Shown: positions 17,937-27,418 of the stretch, in pieces
Layout of the letters: every line of letters starts with the position of its first letter
How positions within the stretch are numbered: the first letter of the stretch is position 1
Assembly: GCF_016706325.1 (NCBI RefSeq)
Contig: NZ_JADJJX010000001.1
Coordinates: forward strand, 1,612,001 to 1,676,000
Reading direction: 5' to 3'
Length of the DNA: 64,000 nt
From: Methanothrix sp.
GTDB lineage: Archaea > Halobacteriota > Methanosarcinia > Methanotrichales > Methanotrichaceae
The notes under the pieces: model-generated
The model's database searches: none
Seen by the model: only the letters and a program-made list of their open reading frames with translations
What the model was told of the DNA's origin: nothing
Program-made: the position numbers and the translations under genes

Positions 17937-18556
17937 TTAGTCCGATAATTGATTAATCTTTCGGCGGCAGGGCAGAAAAATCAATTCCGCCGCGGCCTGC
18001 TCTGGAGGAAGGGGATTGACATATATGCCCGAGCACCTCTCAAAGCCTGCGATCCTGGAGAATGTCGGCTGAATCCTGGTGTTGAAGTGATGTCTCTCAG
18101 GAAGTGGAAGGCAATCATGGCAGCAGTAATGCCGGTAGCAATCGGCATGGGCTTCAACCAGCATCTCCATGTGCCCCCTGCTGAAATCCTTGGGATTTTG
18201 GCGATGATCCTGTGAGCCTGCGATCACCTCATGATAGCCCTGGCCAAAGAGGGAAATCCATTCTGCTTCCAGGGGCCCAGGCCTTGGAATCACAGTAGGA
18301 TATGCATTGAGAAAAGCCCTGATCTGCAGGGCTTCGATCCGATCTGATCCTGGCGCAGGAGACCGTCGCCAGTATAAGCGGCAAGGGCCATCGAGGTCCT
18401 ATCCTCATGCCCCGGCAGAGGGGGGCAATCTCTCTCGTCTGCCTCTCTCATCTGCCGGGACTGCTTTGGCCGCCAGGAGATCCGAAGGCCTTCTATTGCA
18501 TTCGGAAGCGATGATGCAGTGCTCTTCCAAGAAATAATGCCCCTTATCTCGGGCAA
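17937..18556 (-). pseudogene. galT: Decayed galactose-1-phosphate uridylyltransferase
   Basis: Fragments of one protein lie in three frames. MPEIRG is followed, after a shift, by HYFLEEHCIIAS and NRRPSDLLAAK; then comes CPPLPGHEDRT (equivalent to the CPFCPGHE motif of GalT); then LNAYPTVIPRPGP and GYHEVIAGSQDH. The C-terminal signature GFERCSGIYVNPLPPEQAAAEL follows almost directly. About 370 bp are missing, including the HPH active site, so the gene is dead. It begins 2 bp after the stop of the upstream glycosyltransferase, showing it was once part of that operon. Confidence 0.85.
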
Positions 18557-18558
18557 AC

Positions 18559-19797
18559 CTATACCGCCTGAGACCTATCTTGACAGAGAGCTATCGCCTC
18601 CTCATAGATGGCCAGGGTGCTCTCCGCTGCCTTCTGCCAACTGAAGGCGGTCTGAGCTCTCTTCCTGCCGTTTCTGCCCCAGGCCTCCAGGCGCTCTCTG
18701 TTCTCCAGGGCGAGGTTGATCCCCCAGGCCAGATCGGCTGGATCGCGAGCATTGACATGAACCCCGGTGGGCTCGTCCTCCCCTGGATTCCTGACTATCT
18801 CCGCCAGGCCGCTGGTACCCGCTGCACCAACCACTGCCGCTCTGCCCATGGCTGCTGCCTCAAGGGCCACGATGCCAAAGGGCTCATAGAGGCTGGGAAA
18901 GACGCATAGATCAGCCAGAGCATAAAAGAGCCTCTTCTCCTCTGCACTGACGAAATCAGTAACCAGGGTTATATTGCCCTGCCGCCTGGCCTCATCCATA
19001 GCCCAATCCTCCAGGCTGCCGACACCCAGCACCAGGAGCTTTATTCTGTTGTGCTCTGCCCGAACGCGGGGCAGGGCAGCAAAAAGCTCTCTTATTCCCT
19101 TCACAGGCTCCAGCCGTCCTACAAAGAGAATTACGATATCATCCTCATCAAAGCCATATCTCTCTCTGAGAGCGGCCAGGGATCTTTTATCCACCTTATC
19201 CGGATCGAAGAAATCGCAATCCACTCCATGATAGCAGACCCGGATTTTATCCGGCTGGACGCCCAGGCCAGCAAGCTCCCTTTTCATGGCCTCGGATACT
19301 GTGATGACCAGGTCAGCCACCTCAGCGCCCTTGTGCTCCAGGGCAATGAGCTGAGGATTGGGGCGGGAGGACCGGCCCGCCTCCAGGCCGTGAACGTGGT
19401 AGATCAGGGGAATGCCGGATCTTCTGGCGGCCATACCACCAGGAAGGGCCAGCCAGTCATGGGCAACGATCAGATCGAAACCCCCCTCCTGCATCAGCCT
19501 GTCAAGAGCGAGCTGGTTGTAGCAGAACAGATTGAGAAGATAATCCAGCCCCTCTCCCCAGCCCAGGGTCTGGGGGGAGAGAAAGATCTCCATTCCCTCC
19601 CTCATGGGAAGGGGCCTCTCCCGGAAGACCTCCACCCCGCTCATCCTCTCATGTCTGGGAGTCTTCTCCGATCCCCAGGAGAAGACTGTGACCTCCTGCC
19701 CCTGGGCGACTAAAGAGCGAGAGATATTATCTGCATACACCCCCAGCCCCCCATAGATGAGGGGAGGGTACTCAGTGCTGAAATAGGCGATTCTCAT
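18559..19797 (-). CDS. GT4-family glycosyltransferase (glycogen-synthase-like)
   Basis: A 412-residue protein. It starts MRIAYFSTEYPPLIYGGLGVYADNISRSL, the GGLGVY-type nucleotide-sugar loop of glycogen/starch synthases. DLIVAHDWLALPGG and VILFVGRLEPVKGIRELFAAL follow, then YEPFGIVALEAAAMGRAAVV (EX7E motif). The ATG at 19797 has gaggt immediately upstream; a TTG at 19806 is the alternative. It sits between the GT3-type glycogen synthase and the galT remnant. A role in storage or envelope glucan synthesis is likely. Confidence 0.85.
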   Translation of the reverse strand: MRIAYFSTEYPPLIYGGLGVYADNISRSLVAQGQEVTVFSWGSEKTPRHERMSGVEVFRERPLPMREGMEIFLSPQTLGWGEGLDYLLNLFCYNQLALDRLMQEGGFDLIVAHDWLALPGGMAARRSGIPLIYHVHGLEAGRSSRPNPQLIALEHKGAEVADLVITVSEAMKRELAGLGVQPDKIRVCYHGVDCDFFDPDKVDKRSLAALRERYGFDEDDIVILFVGRLEPVKGIRELFAALPRVRAEHNRIKLLVLGVGSLEDWAMDEARRQGNITLVTDFVSAEEKRLFYALADLCVFPSLYEPFGIVALEAAAMGRAAVVGAAGTSGLAEIVRNPGEDEPTGVHVNARDPADLAWGINLALENRERLEAWGRNGRKRAQTAFSWQKAAESTLAIYEEAIALCQDRSQAV

Positions 19798-19899
19798 TGA
19801 CCTCAATTAATGCCACTCCTCTGGATTCATCTGTCTGGTGCAAACCGGCATTCATGCCAGTACTCAAACCGGTGCTCATGCCGGCAGATAGATGTGATG

Positions 19900-19941
19900 G
19901 TGTTCATGCCATAGATATGGGTGTTCATGCCATAGATATGC
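19900..19941. repeat. 21-bp tandem duplication
   Basis: gtgttcatgccatagatatg is repeated at 19900-19920 and 19921-19941, followed by related caccggtgctcatgcc-like copies upstream. It lies in the spacer between two glycosyltransferase genes. Confidence 0.75.
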
Positions 19942-19970
19942 CGACGCCGGGACTGATACCTGACCGGTGA

Positions 19971-21755
19971 TCAGACTGTAAGGTTTTTATAATACTCCAA
20001 TACGGGCTGATCCCAGCTGAACTGCCTGGCCAGGGAGAATGACTCCTCGCACAGCAGCCGGTATTTCACCTCGTCCTCCAGATAGGTGCGGGAGAAGTAA
20101 TCCAGAGCCAGGGCATAGTCCATTACTGTCTCCTGGAGCTGCATCTCGATATTGTCCACAATCACCACCCCACCCAATCCGGGCACCCGATGCTCAACCT
20201 TCTTCAGGGCATCGCTATATCCAGCGCTCCGGCTGACGATGCTGGGAGTCCCCTCCCGTCCCGCTTCCAGTGCAGTTAGAAGGAAGGGTTCGTACTGAGA
20301 GGGGAATATGCCAGCAACACAGCCGGCCATGAGCTCATCCGTTCTCATTCCCAGGCCGCCATCATTCGGTCCCAGCCACTGAGGATAGAGAACGGCCGCC
20401 ACACCCCTCCGGCCGGAGATCAGCTCATCCTTGCCGAGCCGCCGTTCATGGATCATGTTCTCCAGACGGATCTCATCGCCCACTAAAACCTCTATGGGCA
20501 GTTTGATGGGGAAGCCCTCGGGAAGCTTATCCCTGGCTTTGGGACCGTGAGCAGTGATGAGAAAGCAAACCACTACGATCTGATCGGCATGTCGCTGTCC
20601 CATCATCCTGTGCTGGAGGAGATGATCCTGAAGCACCAGGGCATCCAGGAGCTGAGGATAGCCTTTGTTCTCTATCTCTATCCTGGAGATGGAGAAGATG
20701 GGGATGATGTTCTCCCTTGCTGGGCAGTTTCCCTCGTGGTTCCCATAGAGGTTTTTGATGATGAAATCCTGGATCCTGGCCCGGCAGCGTTCCTTTTTAT
20801 CCCAGTCAATCCGGTCTACACGAACATCGATCCCATTGCGGATGACCACCCCCTTCATGCGGTGAAAGAGCATCGCCTCTTTCATTGTGGAATCGCCCAC
20901 AAATGTGACCCCATCAGCATAGCGGGCCAGGGCCTCCAGGGCGGCAAAGCCCAGTGGGGTTCCAGGCTCCATCTTTGAGTCATTCCTCCTTATCTTCTCC
21001 AGCGATCTGTAACCCGCCGTCCTTCCAGGTACAGTAGCATGGAAGGTACAGAGGGTTCTCACTGGAATGCCCAGCTTCTCCAGCCTGGCAGCAGCATAGA
21101 AAACCCCAAACTCATGGCAGTGCAATGAGATCCGGACCTTGGGCATAACCGAGCGGGCGAAATCCGCCACCGCCTTATCGGCGTACTTCTTCGCCCCCTC
21201 ATCCCGGGACTGGGCAAGGTTGCGCACCAGCTCTGAGACGGCATAGGAGAGATTGAGATAGTGATTGTACTCCCCTCCGTAGTGCTCCTTCTCAAACCTC
21301 ATGGAGTCCAGGCCCAGGAGAGTAAAGGCCTCGGTCTTGATGGCATTGTTGAGAGTCATCTCCTGGTTCTTCCAGCGCACCAAACGGGACTGATAATAAT
21401 TGGTATTAAATAGCACATAGCCGATGGGAACGCCATTCTCGACCCGCTGGCCGGTGATGCTCTCAATGCCCATGGAGTTCAGTTCCGCCAGGGCCTGGCC
21501 CAGCTCCTCTCCCATCTCCAGCCGGTTGAAGGAAGAGATATCAGTCACCCGGTTCCGGCCGGCGTTCCAGTCCGATCCTGCAGCAGGATAATTGGGGCCG
21601 GCTACCAGAATACGAAATTCGCTATCTATTTCCCCTTTCGCTACCAGCCGCGCTAAGGTTGTGGCCTCGGCATCCACTACATTCCAAATGCCTCCCATCT
21701 TATTGGAGGCAGGGCCCGCTTCCTCTGCGGCCAGGACGATCCATCTTTCTATCAT
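19971..21755 (-). CDS. GT3-type glycogen synthase
   Basis: A 594-residue protein like eukaryotic-type (GT3) glycogen synthases. Features are AAEEAGPASNKMGGIWNVV at the N-terminus, VRISLHCHEFGVFYAAARL and TLCTFHATVPGR in the first lobe, and YPQWLGPNDGGLGMRTDELMAGC plus PSQYEPFLLTALEAGREG in the second. It transfers glucose from a nucleotide sugar to an alpha-1,4-glucan. The ATG at 21755 follows gagg; earlier starts would overlap the KaiC-like gene. It is immediately downstream of that ATPase gene. Confidence 0.85.
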   Translation of the reverse strand: MIERWIVLAAEEAGPASNKMGGIWNVVDAEATTLARLVAKGEIDSEFRILVAGPNYPAAGSDWNAGRNRVTDISSFNRLEMGEELGQALAELNSMGIESITGQRVENGVPIGYVLFNTNYYQSRLVRWKNQEMTLNNAIKTEAFTLLGLDSMRFEKEHYGGEYNHYLNLSYAVSELVRNLAQSRDEGAKKYADKAVADFARSVMPKVRISLHCHEFGVFYAAARLEKLGIPVRTLCTFHATVPGRTAGYRSLEKIRRNDSKMEPGTPLGFAALEALARYADGVTFVGDSTMKEAMLFHRMKGVVIRNGIDVRVDRIDWDKKERCRARIQDFIIKNLYGNHEGNCPARENIIPIFSISRIEIENKGYPQLLDALVLQDHLLQHRMMGQRHADQIVVVCFLITAHGPKARDKLPEGFPIKLPIEVLVGDEIRLENMIHERRLGKDELISGRRGVAAVLYPQWLGPNDGGLGMRTDELMAGCVAGIFPSQYEPFLLTALEAGREGTPSIVSRSAGYSDALKKVEHRVPGLGGVVIVDNIEMQLQETVMDYALALDYFSRTYLEDEVKYRLLCEESFSLARQFSWDQPVLEYYKNLTV

Positions 21756-21762
21756 TCTTTCC

Positions 21763-22491
21763 TCATGGATAAGGGGAGAGGGTTGATACAGAGATGCCAT
21801 CATCTGAGATGTCCAATACTCTGATGCTATTGGCGATCCTCGATCCCCTCATCTTCATTATGTAGATCGATCTGATGAGCGTATTGCCTATTCTCTCCCG
21901 GTTGAGCATGGTGGCGGAGTCCGCCCCGTACTCCAGGAACTGATTGGTGCCAAAGGCGGTGCCTATGGTGACCATGCAGGTAACACCGCTGGAGCGGATG
22001 GTGCCGAAGAGGTCGTCGGTTAATGAACGAACCTTGAAAGGCGCCTCTACCGCCATGAAAAATGCTGTCAGATCATCGATAAAGAGCCTCTTAGGCTTTT
22101 CCTCCTCCACCTTCCTCTCCACCAGTTTTCTGAAATTGATGAGAAACTCCACTGGATCTATATCGACGCTCTTCTGCAGCCTCAGGACCGGGTCTGTGAC
22201 ATCGATGATGCTCAGCTTCCCTGCTTTTTCCATTGCGCCGAAGTCCCAGCCAAAGGAGGACATCATCTCTCTTCTCATATATTCTGCGCTCTCTGAGGGA
22301 GTGATGATCATTCCCTTCTCTCCCTCTCCGATGCCATAGTGAATGAACTGGCTGGCGAAGACGGTCTTGCCAGTGCCTGAGGAACCAGTTATGGTATTTA
22401 CAGTTCCCAGATGAAATCCGCCGCCTACCATCTCATCAAACCCAGGTATGCCGGATTTCATTCTTGGAAATTTGCTGCTATGTACTGTCAT
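21763..22491 (-). CDS. KaiC/RadA-superfamily signalling ATPase
   Basis: A 242-residue RecA-fold ATPase. Walker A is GSSGTGKT after GFDEMVGGGFHLGTVNTIT, and a Walker B-like segment is KRLFIDDLTAF. It is one KaiC domain with no second copy and no helix-turn-helix. The ATG at 22491 follows ggggtg. It is 7 bp from the glycogen synthase start, so co-expression is likely; a regulatory role over glycogen metabolism is inferred from position only. Confidence 0.8.
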   Translation of the reverse strand: MTVHSSKFPRMKSGIPGFDEMVGGGFHLGTVNTITGSSGTGKTVFASQFIHYGIGEGEKGMIITPSESAEYMRREMMSSFGWDFGAMEKAGKLSIIDVTDPVLRLQKSVDIDPVEFLINFRKLVERKVEEEKPKRLFIDDLTAFFMAVEAPFKVRSLTDDLFGTIRSSGVTCMVTIGTAFGTNQFLEYGADSATMLNRERIGNTLIRSIYIMKMRGSRIANSIRVLDISDDGISVSTLSPYP

Positions 22492-22578
22492 AATTAACAC
22501 CCCTCACAGCTCTTGCGCTTTTGGATTGCAGTGCCGGACGCAGTTTATTCTCTCAACTATGCTAGTTAGCCCTTTCGA

Positions 22579-24039
22579 TCAGAAGTCGAACAGGGACTTC
22601 TGCCTCTTCTCTGAGCTGGGGGCGGGCTCGCTGCCATTCTTCCTCTCCGCCCTGGCCTGGCCGTCTCTCTTGCTCGGCCCATCCCGTCCCTTAGGTCCAC
22701 TCCCCTCCGGCTCATCTGCCGCCTGGCCGCTCTTCCGCCATGCCAGCTCTATCTTCTCAATCTTCTCTCTGCTCTGAATTCTCACCGCCTCATCGATGAT
22801 GCCCTGCACCTTCTTGGTGCCAGGAGAGCTTCCCAGGAGGAGAGCAACCTCCTCAGCAGTCAGCTCCAGCTGGGCCGCCAGCCGGGGGGCGCTCTTCTTG
22901 TCCCTGAGGAGCATGCCCACAAAGTCCATCAGCTCCGAGCGGGCGAAGGAGAGGGATACATGACAATGCCTGCCGATCTTTCTGGCGGCAGAATCCCTGA
23001 TCGATCTGGCTTTGCGGGTCTGGCCCATCCTCCGCCACAGGCTGGGGGGACGGAAGGCCACATAACCATGCCTGCGTTCCCTCTTGGCCGCCTGCACCCC
23101 CCCGGTCATGAGATAGCTGGCATAACGCCACAGCCCATAGTTCTGCCTACGCCGCACCCGGCCCAGAAATATGTCGCTTCGGGCCAGGCTCTCATATCCC
23201 TGGAGAAGGTCCTGGCCGGAGTATGCCAGGGGCAGGTTCTCGTCCACCCAGTTGATCAGATCCTCAGGGCTCTCATCCAGGGTGTAGGATGCCTCCAGTG
23301 CCTCTTTGGCGCTGCTGCCCTTATAGATCACCTCCAGCACCCGGAAGATGGATGATTTGACATCCCTTTGAGCAGTGGCCAGATCCTCCATCAGAATGCT
23401 CTCCCGGCCCTCTGCAGCTGCCTGCAGATCGTTTACTGCAGAGCGCATGTCCCCCCCTGCCCTCTGGGAGATCGTAACCAGCAGATCGGGATCGCAATCT
23501 ATGCCCTCTGCCCGGCAGATCTCCCTTAAGGCCTGGGCGATGGTGGTGGAGCGCACCGAGCGGAACTGAATTCCCCGGGTTGCATCGCGGAGGGTCTTAT
23601 CGATCTCATAGTATTCATTGGCAATCAGGATCACCGGCTGGAGGGTCTCCCTGACCAGGCGGAGCATGGCCGCCGCCCCGCCCCGGTCGGCAGTGCCATG
23701 GAGGTTGTCCGCCTCATCCAGGATCACCAGCCTCGGCTTTCCAGAGAAGGTCTGACTTCGCGATGCAGGAACGGCAATCCTCTCGATCATCCCCGCAGTG
23801 CGGGCATCTGAGGCGTTCATCTCAATGTAGTCCCAATCGAGATCACGTGCCAGGGCCAGAGCGGCTGAGGTCTTTCCTGTTCCCGCCGGGCCGTAGAGAA
23901 TGACGGCGCCGGCTATAGGCTCACCCCTCTCCCAGGATAGAGCCCACTCTCGAAGGTCATCTACTGCCTTGCCATTGCCCAGGACCTGTTTGAGTGAGGC
24001 TGGGCGGTACTTCTCAGTCCACTTCAATGCTGCGGGCAT
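22579..24039 (-). CDS. rfcL: Replication factor C large subunit
   Basis: A 486-residue clamp-loader subunit that opens PCNA on primed DNA. Walker A is GPAGTGKT (50-57) and Walker B is LVILDEADN (104-112), preceded by the family start KWTEKYRPASLKQVLGN. The C-terminus is charged and ends QKSLFDF, a PCNA-interacting (PIP) motif. Its ATG directly follows the TAG of the PPOX gene, so the two are co-translated. The small RFC subunit is not in this window. Confidence 0.93.
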   Translation of the reverse strand: MPAALKWTEKYRPASLKQVLGNGKAVDDLREWALSWERGEPIAGAVILYGPAGTGKTSAALALARDLDWDYIEMNASDARTAGMIERIAVPASRSQTFSGKPRLVILDEADNLHGTADRGGAAAMLRLVRETLQPVILIANEYYEIDKTLRDATRGIQFRSVRSTTIAQALREICRAEGIDCDPDLLVTISQRAGGDMRSAVNDLQAAAEGRESILMEDLATAQRDVKSSIFRVLEVIYKGSSAKEALEASYTLDESPEDLINWVDENLPLAYSGQDLLQGYESLARSDIFLGRVRRRQNYGLWRYASYLMTGGVQAAKRERRHGYVAFRPPSLWRRMGQTRKARSIRDSAARKIGRHCHVSLSFARSELMDFVGMLLRDKKSAPRLAAQLELTAEEVALLLGSSPGTKKVQGIIDEAVRIQSREKIEKIELAWRKSGQAADEPEGSGPKGRDGPSKRDGQARAERKNGSEPAPSSEKRQKSLFDF

Positions 24040-24468
24040 CTACCAGACGCCCTCTCTTCCCGTCAGCTCATCGATGGCAATCTCCCATATGGTCATATCC
24101 ATCCTCTCCAGATCCTGGCGCTGGAAGCTCTTGCCTCCGTGGCCGCCCAGGCCCATTCTGGTAAAGGCGTCAAACATCCTCTGCTTGGCCTCTATATCAT
24201 CCAACAGCTCTGCCCTGCCAAAGGCATTGACGCTCATCCACCTGCCCTTCTCCAGAACATCCACCTGAAAGCAGACCCGAGGATTCTCAGAGGCATACTG
24301 GACCTTCCTGCCCCTCCCCCGGGAGTGAAGGTAGATCTTGCCGTCATGATAGACAAAAGACATTGGAACCACATAAGGCTGGTCATCCCTGGACAGCCCC
24401 AGCCTGCCATATCTGGCTGACAGGAGAAGCGCTTTGCATTCCTCTTCAGATAACTCCCTGGGCTTCAT
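24040..24468 (-). CDS. Pyridoxamine 5'-phosphate oxidase-like flavoprotein
   Basis: A 142-residue split-barrel protein of the PPOX/nimA-like family. LSEEECKALLLSARYGRLGLSRDDQPYVVPMSFVY and GKIYLHSRGRGRK match the FMN/F420-binding barrel. The enzyme substrate cannot be assigned. It is the first gene of a two-gene unit with rfcL and is divergent from pycA across a 154-bp spacer. Confidence 0.8.
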   Translation of the reverse strand: MKPRELSEEECKALLLSARYGRLGLSRDDQPYVVPMSFVYHDGKIYLHSRGRGRKVQYASENPRVCFQVDVLEKGRWMSVNAFGRAELLDDIEAKQRMFDAFTRMGLGGHGGKSFQRQDLERMDMTIWEIAIDELTGREGVW

Positions 24469-24622
24469 GATCTGCAGTTGGCCCTCCAGGTTTTTAGCTT
24501 TTGCCGGATGATCTGGACGGGGAAGGTGATGAGCCTCCTTTGCCAGTTGGCCCCTCAGCTGGCCAGCTCAGATCGCCCTCCTTCCAAAAAGGTTTTACCC
24601 TAACAGAGCCTTTCATAGGCGA

Positions 24623-26107
24623 ATGTTCAGCAAGATCCTGATAGCCAACCGGGGAGAGATCGCCATCCGGGTTATGCGAGCCTGCCGGGAGCTGGGCATC
24701 CCCAGTGTGGCCGTCTACTCCGAAGCGGACAAGAATGCACTGTTCGCCAAGTACGCCGATGAAGCAGTATTCATAGGACCATCTCCATCCAGCCAGAGCT
24801 ACCTGAAGATAGATAACATAATCAAGGCCGCCCTGGAGACTGGCGCCCAAGCTATCCATCCTGGATATGGCTTTCTATCTGAGAACACCGCCTTTGCATC
24901 TGCCTGCGCTGAAAACGGCATAGTATTCATCGGGCCGCCCTCATCGGCCATCGATTCCATGGGATCGAAGATCACCGCCCGCCAGACGATGAAGGAGGCA
25001 GGGGTTCCAATAGTCCCGGGCATTGAAAAGGGCATCAATGATCCTGATGAAGCGATGGACCTGGCAGATGGCATCGGCTATCCGATCATCCTCAAGCCCG
25101 CGGCTGGTGGCGGAGGAATCGGCATGAAGATCGTGAAAAGCCGGGGGGAGATGCTCCCTGCCCTCACCTCATCCCAGTCTGTGGCCCTCAGTGCCTTTGG
25201 AGATGATACGATATATATCGAAAAGTATCTCACCGAGCCCAGGCATATCGAGTTCCAGATCCTGGCAGATGAGATGGGAAAGACGATATATGTCTCCGAC
25301 CGGGAGTGCTCCATTCAGCGCCGCCACCAAAAGCTCATCGAGGAGTCGCCTTCGCCTGTGATGAGCGATGAGCTGCGCGAGAGCATGGGTGCCATCGCCG
25401 TTAAGGCGGCAAAAGCCATTGGATACGCCAGCGCCGGGACAGTGGAGTTCATGTACTCCCGGGGGGACTTCTATTTCCTGGAGATGAACACCCGCCTGCA
25501 GGTCGAGCATCCCATAACTGAGATGGTGACAGACGTGGATCTGGCCAAAGAGCAGATCCTCATCGCTGCCGGCCAGCCCCTGAACTACGATCAGAGCGAC
25601 ATACAGATCCGGGGATGGGCAATAGAGTGCCGCATCAATGCCGAGGATCCCTTAAACGACTTCTCTCCCGCGCCCGGCAGGATCCAAAGATACAGAAGTC
25701 CAGGCGGTCCAGGCATCAGAGTTGACAGCGGAGTCTATTCAGGCTACCTTATTCCCCCTTACTATGACTCCTTGATCTCCAAGCTGGTCGCCCATGGCAA
25801 AGACCGCAAAGAGGCAATCGCCCGGATGGAGCGAGCCCTTTATGAGTACATCATCGTGGGGGTGAAGACGAACATCTTCTTCCATAAGGCAGTGCTCAGA
25901 AATGCCCGGTTCAGAAGCGGTGACTTCAATACGGGATTCATCAAGGAGGAGAACATCGCCGATGCTGTTATCCGGGTGGCTGCAGAGGACTTTGATAAGC
26001 ACCAATCACTGGCCTCCGCCCTTGGGGCCGACAACCGCAAGGTGGCGGCGATAGCAGCAGCTGTAGGCTCCTACCTTGGCCAGCAGAAACCAGAGGAGAA
26101 GCACTGA
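24623..26107 (+). CDS. pycA: Pyruvate carboxylase subunit A (biotin carboxylase)
   Basis: A 494-residue ATP-grasp enzyme that carboxylates biotin. Family motifs are KILIANRGEIAIRVMRACRE at the N-terminus, GYGFLSEN, the Gly-rich KPAAGGGGIGMK ATP loop, CSIQRRHQK, and EMNTRLQVEHPITE. The pycA call, rather than acetyl-CoA carboxylase, rests on the length and the following birA gene, the arrangement known in methanogens. No pycB is in the window. The product feeds oxaloacetate to the incomplete TCA pathway. Confidence 0.9.
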   Translation: MFSKILIANRGEIAIRVMRACRELGIPSVAVYSEADKNALFAKYADEAVFIGPSPSSQSYLKIDNIIKAALETGAQAIHPGYGFLSENTAFASACAENGIVFIGPPSSAIDSMGSKITARQTMKEAGVPIVPGIEKGINDPDEAMDLADGIGYPIILKPAAGGGGIGMKIVKSRGEMLPALTSSQSVALSAFGDDTIYIEKYLTEPRHIEFQILADEMGKTIYVSDRECSIQRRHQKLIEESPSPVMSDELRESMGAIAVKAAKAIGYASAGTVEFMYSRGDFYFLEMNTRLQVEHPITEMVTDVDLAKEQILIAAGQPLNYDQSDIQIRGWAIECRINAEDPLNDFSPAPGRIQRYRSPGGPGIRVDSGVYSGYLIPPYYDSLISKLVAHGKDRKEAIARMERALYEYIIVGVKTNIFFHKAVLRNARFRSGDFNTGFIKEENIADAVIRVAAEDFDKHQSLASALGADNRKVAAIAAAVGSYLGQQKPEEKH

Positions 26108-26123
26108 TGGTGAGGCCCAGGCT

Positions 26124-26939
26124 ATGAGCTCCGGCCATGATCCCAGGGGCAATGATTCGGATTCCCTGGATGAAGAGCGCATCCTCTCCGGCCTTGAGAC
26201 CAGGTGGCTGGGCAGGGATTTGCTCCTCTTTGATAGGGTCGCATCCACCAATGAGCTGGCCAGCTCACTGGCCCGGAAGGGCAGCAGGGGCAGTGTCATC
26301 CTGGCCGAGAGCCAGACCGGTGGCCGGGGCAGGCTCTCTCGATCCTGGGAATCGCCACCCGGCGGGATCTGGATGAGCCTCATTTTAGAGCCGGACATCC
26401 CCCTTGCCCTTGCCTACCAGATCAATATGGCGGTCTGTCTCGCTGCCTGCAGAGCCATATCCTCACTGCTAGGCCTCAAGGCAGGGATCAAATGGCCCAA
26501 TGACATTCTTATCGGAGGGAGAAAGGTCGGAGGCATACTGATGGAGATCCAAGCCAATGGAGAGAGGCTGGAGTATGCAGTGGTGGGGGTGGGCATCAAC
26601 GCTAATATCGATCCATCTCCCTTTCCCGGTGAATGGATGGCGACCTCTTTATCCCAGGAGATGGGATCCAGTATCTGTCGTACTGCTCTGATCCAGAGAA
26701 TTCTCCTGGAGATGGAGAGGGCATATGAGAGTATGGGCTCAGAGGAGATCTATGATGAGTGGCGGCAGCGCTCAGTCACCCTGGGCAGGATGGTGCGCAT
26801 CTCTGCCCGTTCTGGAGAGGTGGTGGGTGAGGTGGTGGACCTGGCCCGGGACGGAGCCTTAATGCTGAGGATAAATGGCGATCTGATGAGAGTCCTGGAA
26901 GGGGATTGCATTCATCTGCGAGGATTGGAGAGAAAATGA
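26124..26939 (+). CDS. birA: Biotin--protein ligase
   Basis: A 271-residue enzyme that attaches biotin to the carboxylase carrier. It has STNELASSLARKGSRGSVILAESQTGGRGRLSRSW (biotinyl-AMP loop), KWPNDILIGGRKVGGIL and VVGVGINAN, then a small C-terminal beta domain. It lacks the N-terminal DNA-binding repressor domain. The ATG at 26124 follows ggtgag; an upstream in-frame start would overlap pycA. It is 16 bp from pycA and overlaps the next gene by 4 bp. Confidence 0.92.
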   Translation: MSSGHDPRGNDSDSLDEERILSGLETRWLGRDLLLFDRVASTNELASSLARKGSRGSVILAESQTGGRGRLSRSWESPPGGIWMSLILEPDIPLALAYQINMAVCLAACRAISSLLGLKAGIKWPNDILIGGRKVGGILMEIQANGERLEYAVVGVGINANIDPSPFPGEWMATSLSQEMGSSICRTALIQRILLEMERAYESMGSEEIYDEWRQRSVTLGRMVRISARSGEVVGEVVDLARDGALMLRINGDLMRVLEGDCIHLRGLERK

Positions 26940-27352
26940 GGAGAAAAAAGGTTTTGGGAATTGCTAAAGATACTTTGAAGTTCATACTGGAGGCATCGCG
27001 CTCCACCGCCCCGTTGGAGTTTGCTGGCCTGCTCCAGGTGGATGATGATATCATAACTGAGGTTCTGATCCTGCCCGGCACGGAAAGCTCTCGCATGAAC
27101 GCTCTGGTAAGGCTCTATATGCTTCCCAATATGCAGGTGGCAGGCTCAGTCCACAGCCATCCATCCGGAGTGCTCCGCCCCTCAGAGCCGGATATCCTCT
27201 TCTTCTCTCGCACCGGAGACTATCATATCATCGTCGGTCCCCCCTTCGACGAGAGGAGCTGGGTGTGCTACAATGCCGCAGGGGAGCGTCGCGACCTTCC
27301 AGTCCTGGATGTACAGTTCGATGATGATGGCTTTTATGATGACCTCTATTGA
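26936..27352 (+). CDS. JAB/JAMM (MPN) domain metalloprotease
   Basis: A 138-residue protein with the zinc JAMM motif SVHSHPSGVLRPSEPD (HxHPSG...SxxD) and an upstream Glu in PLEFAGLL. In archaea such proteins remove ubiquitin-like SAMP tags or act on related conjugates. The ATG overlaps the birA stop (ATGA). The C-terminal tail is acidic (DVQFDDDGFYDDLY). Confidence 0.85.
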   Translation: MRRKKVLGIAKDTLKFILEASRSTAPLEFAGLLQVDDDIITEVLILPGTESSRMNALVRLYMLPNMQVAGSVHSHPSGVLRPSEPDILFFSRTGDYHIIVGPPFDERSWVCYNAAGERRDLPVLDVQFDDDGFYDDLY

Positions 27353-27418
27353 GGATGATATCCATTGAGGATGATCTTCATTGAGAGGATGGCCGGGGTC
27401 CGGAATGGAGATTGAGCC

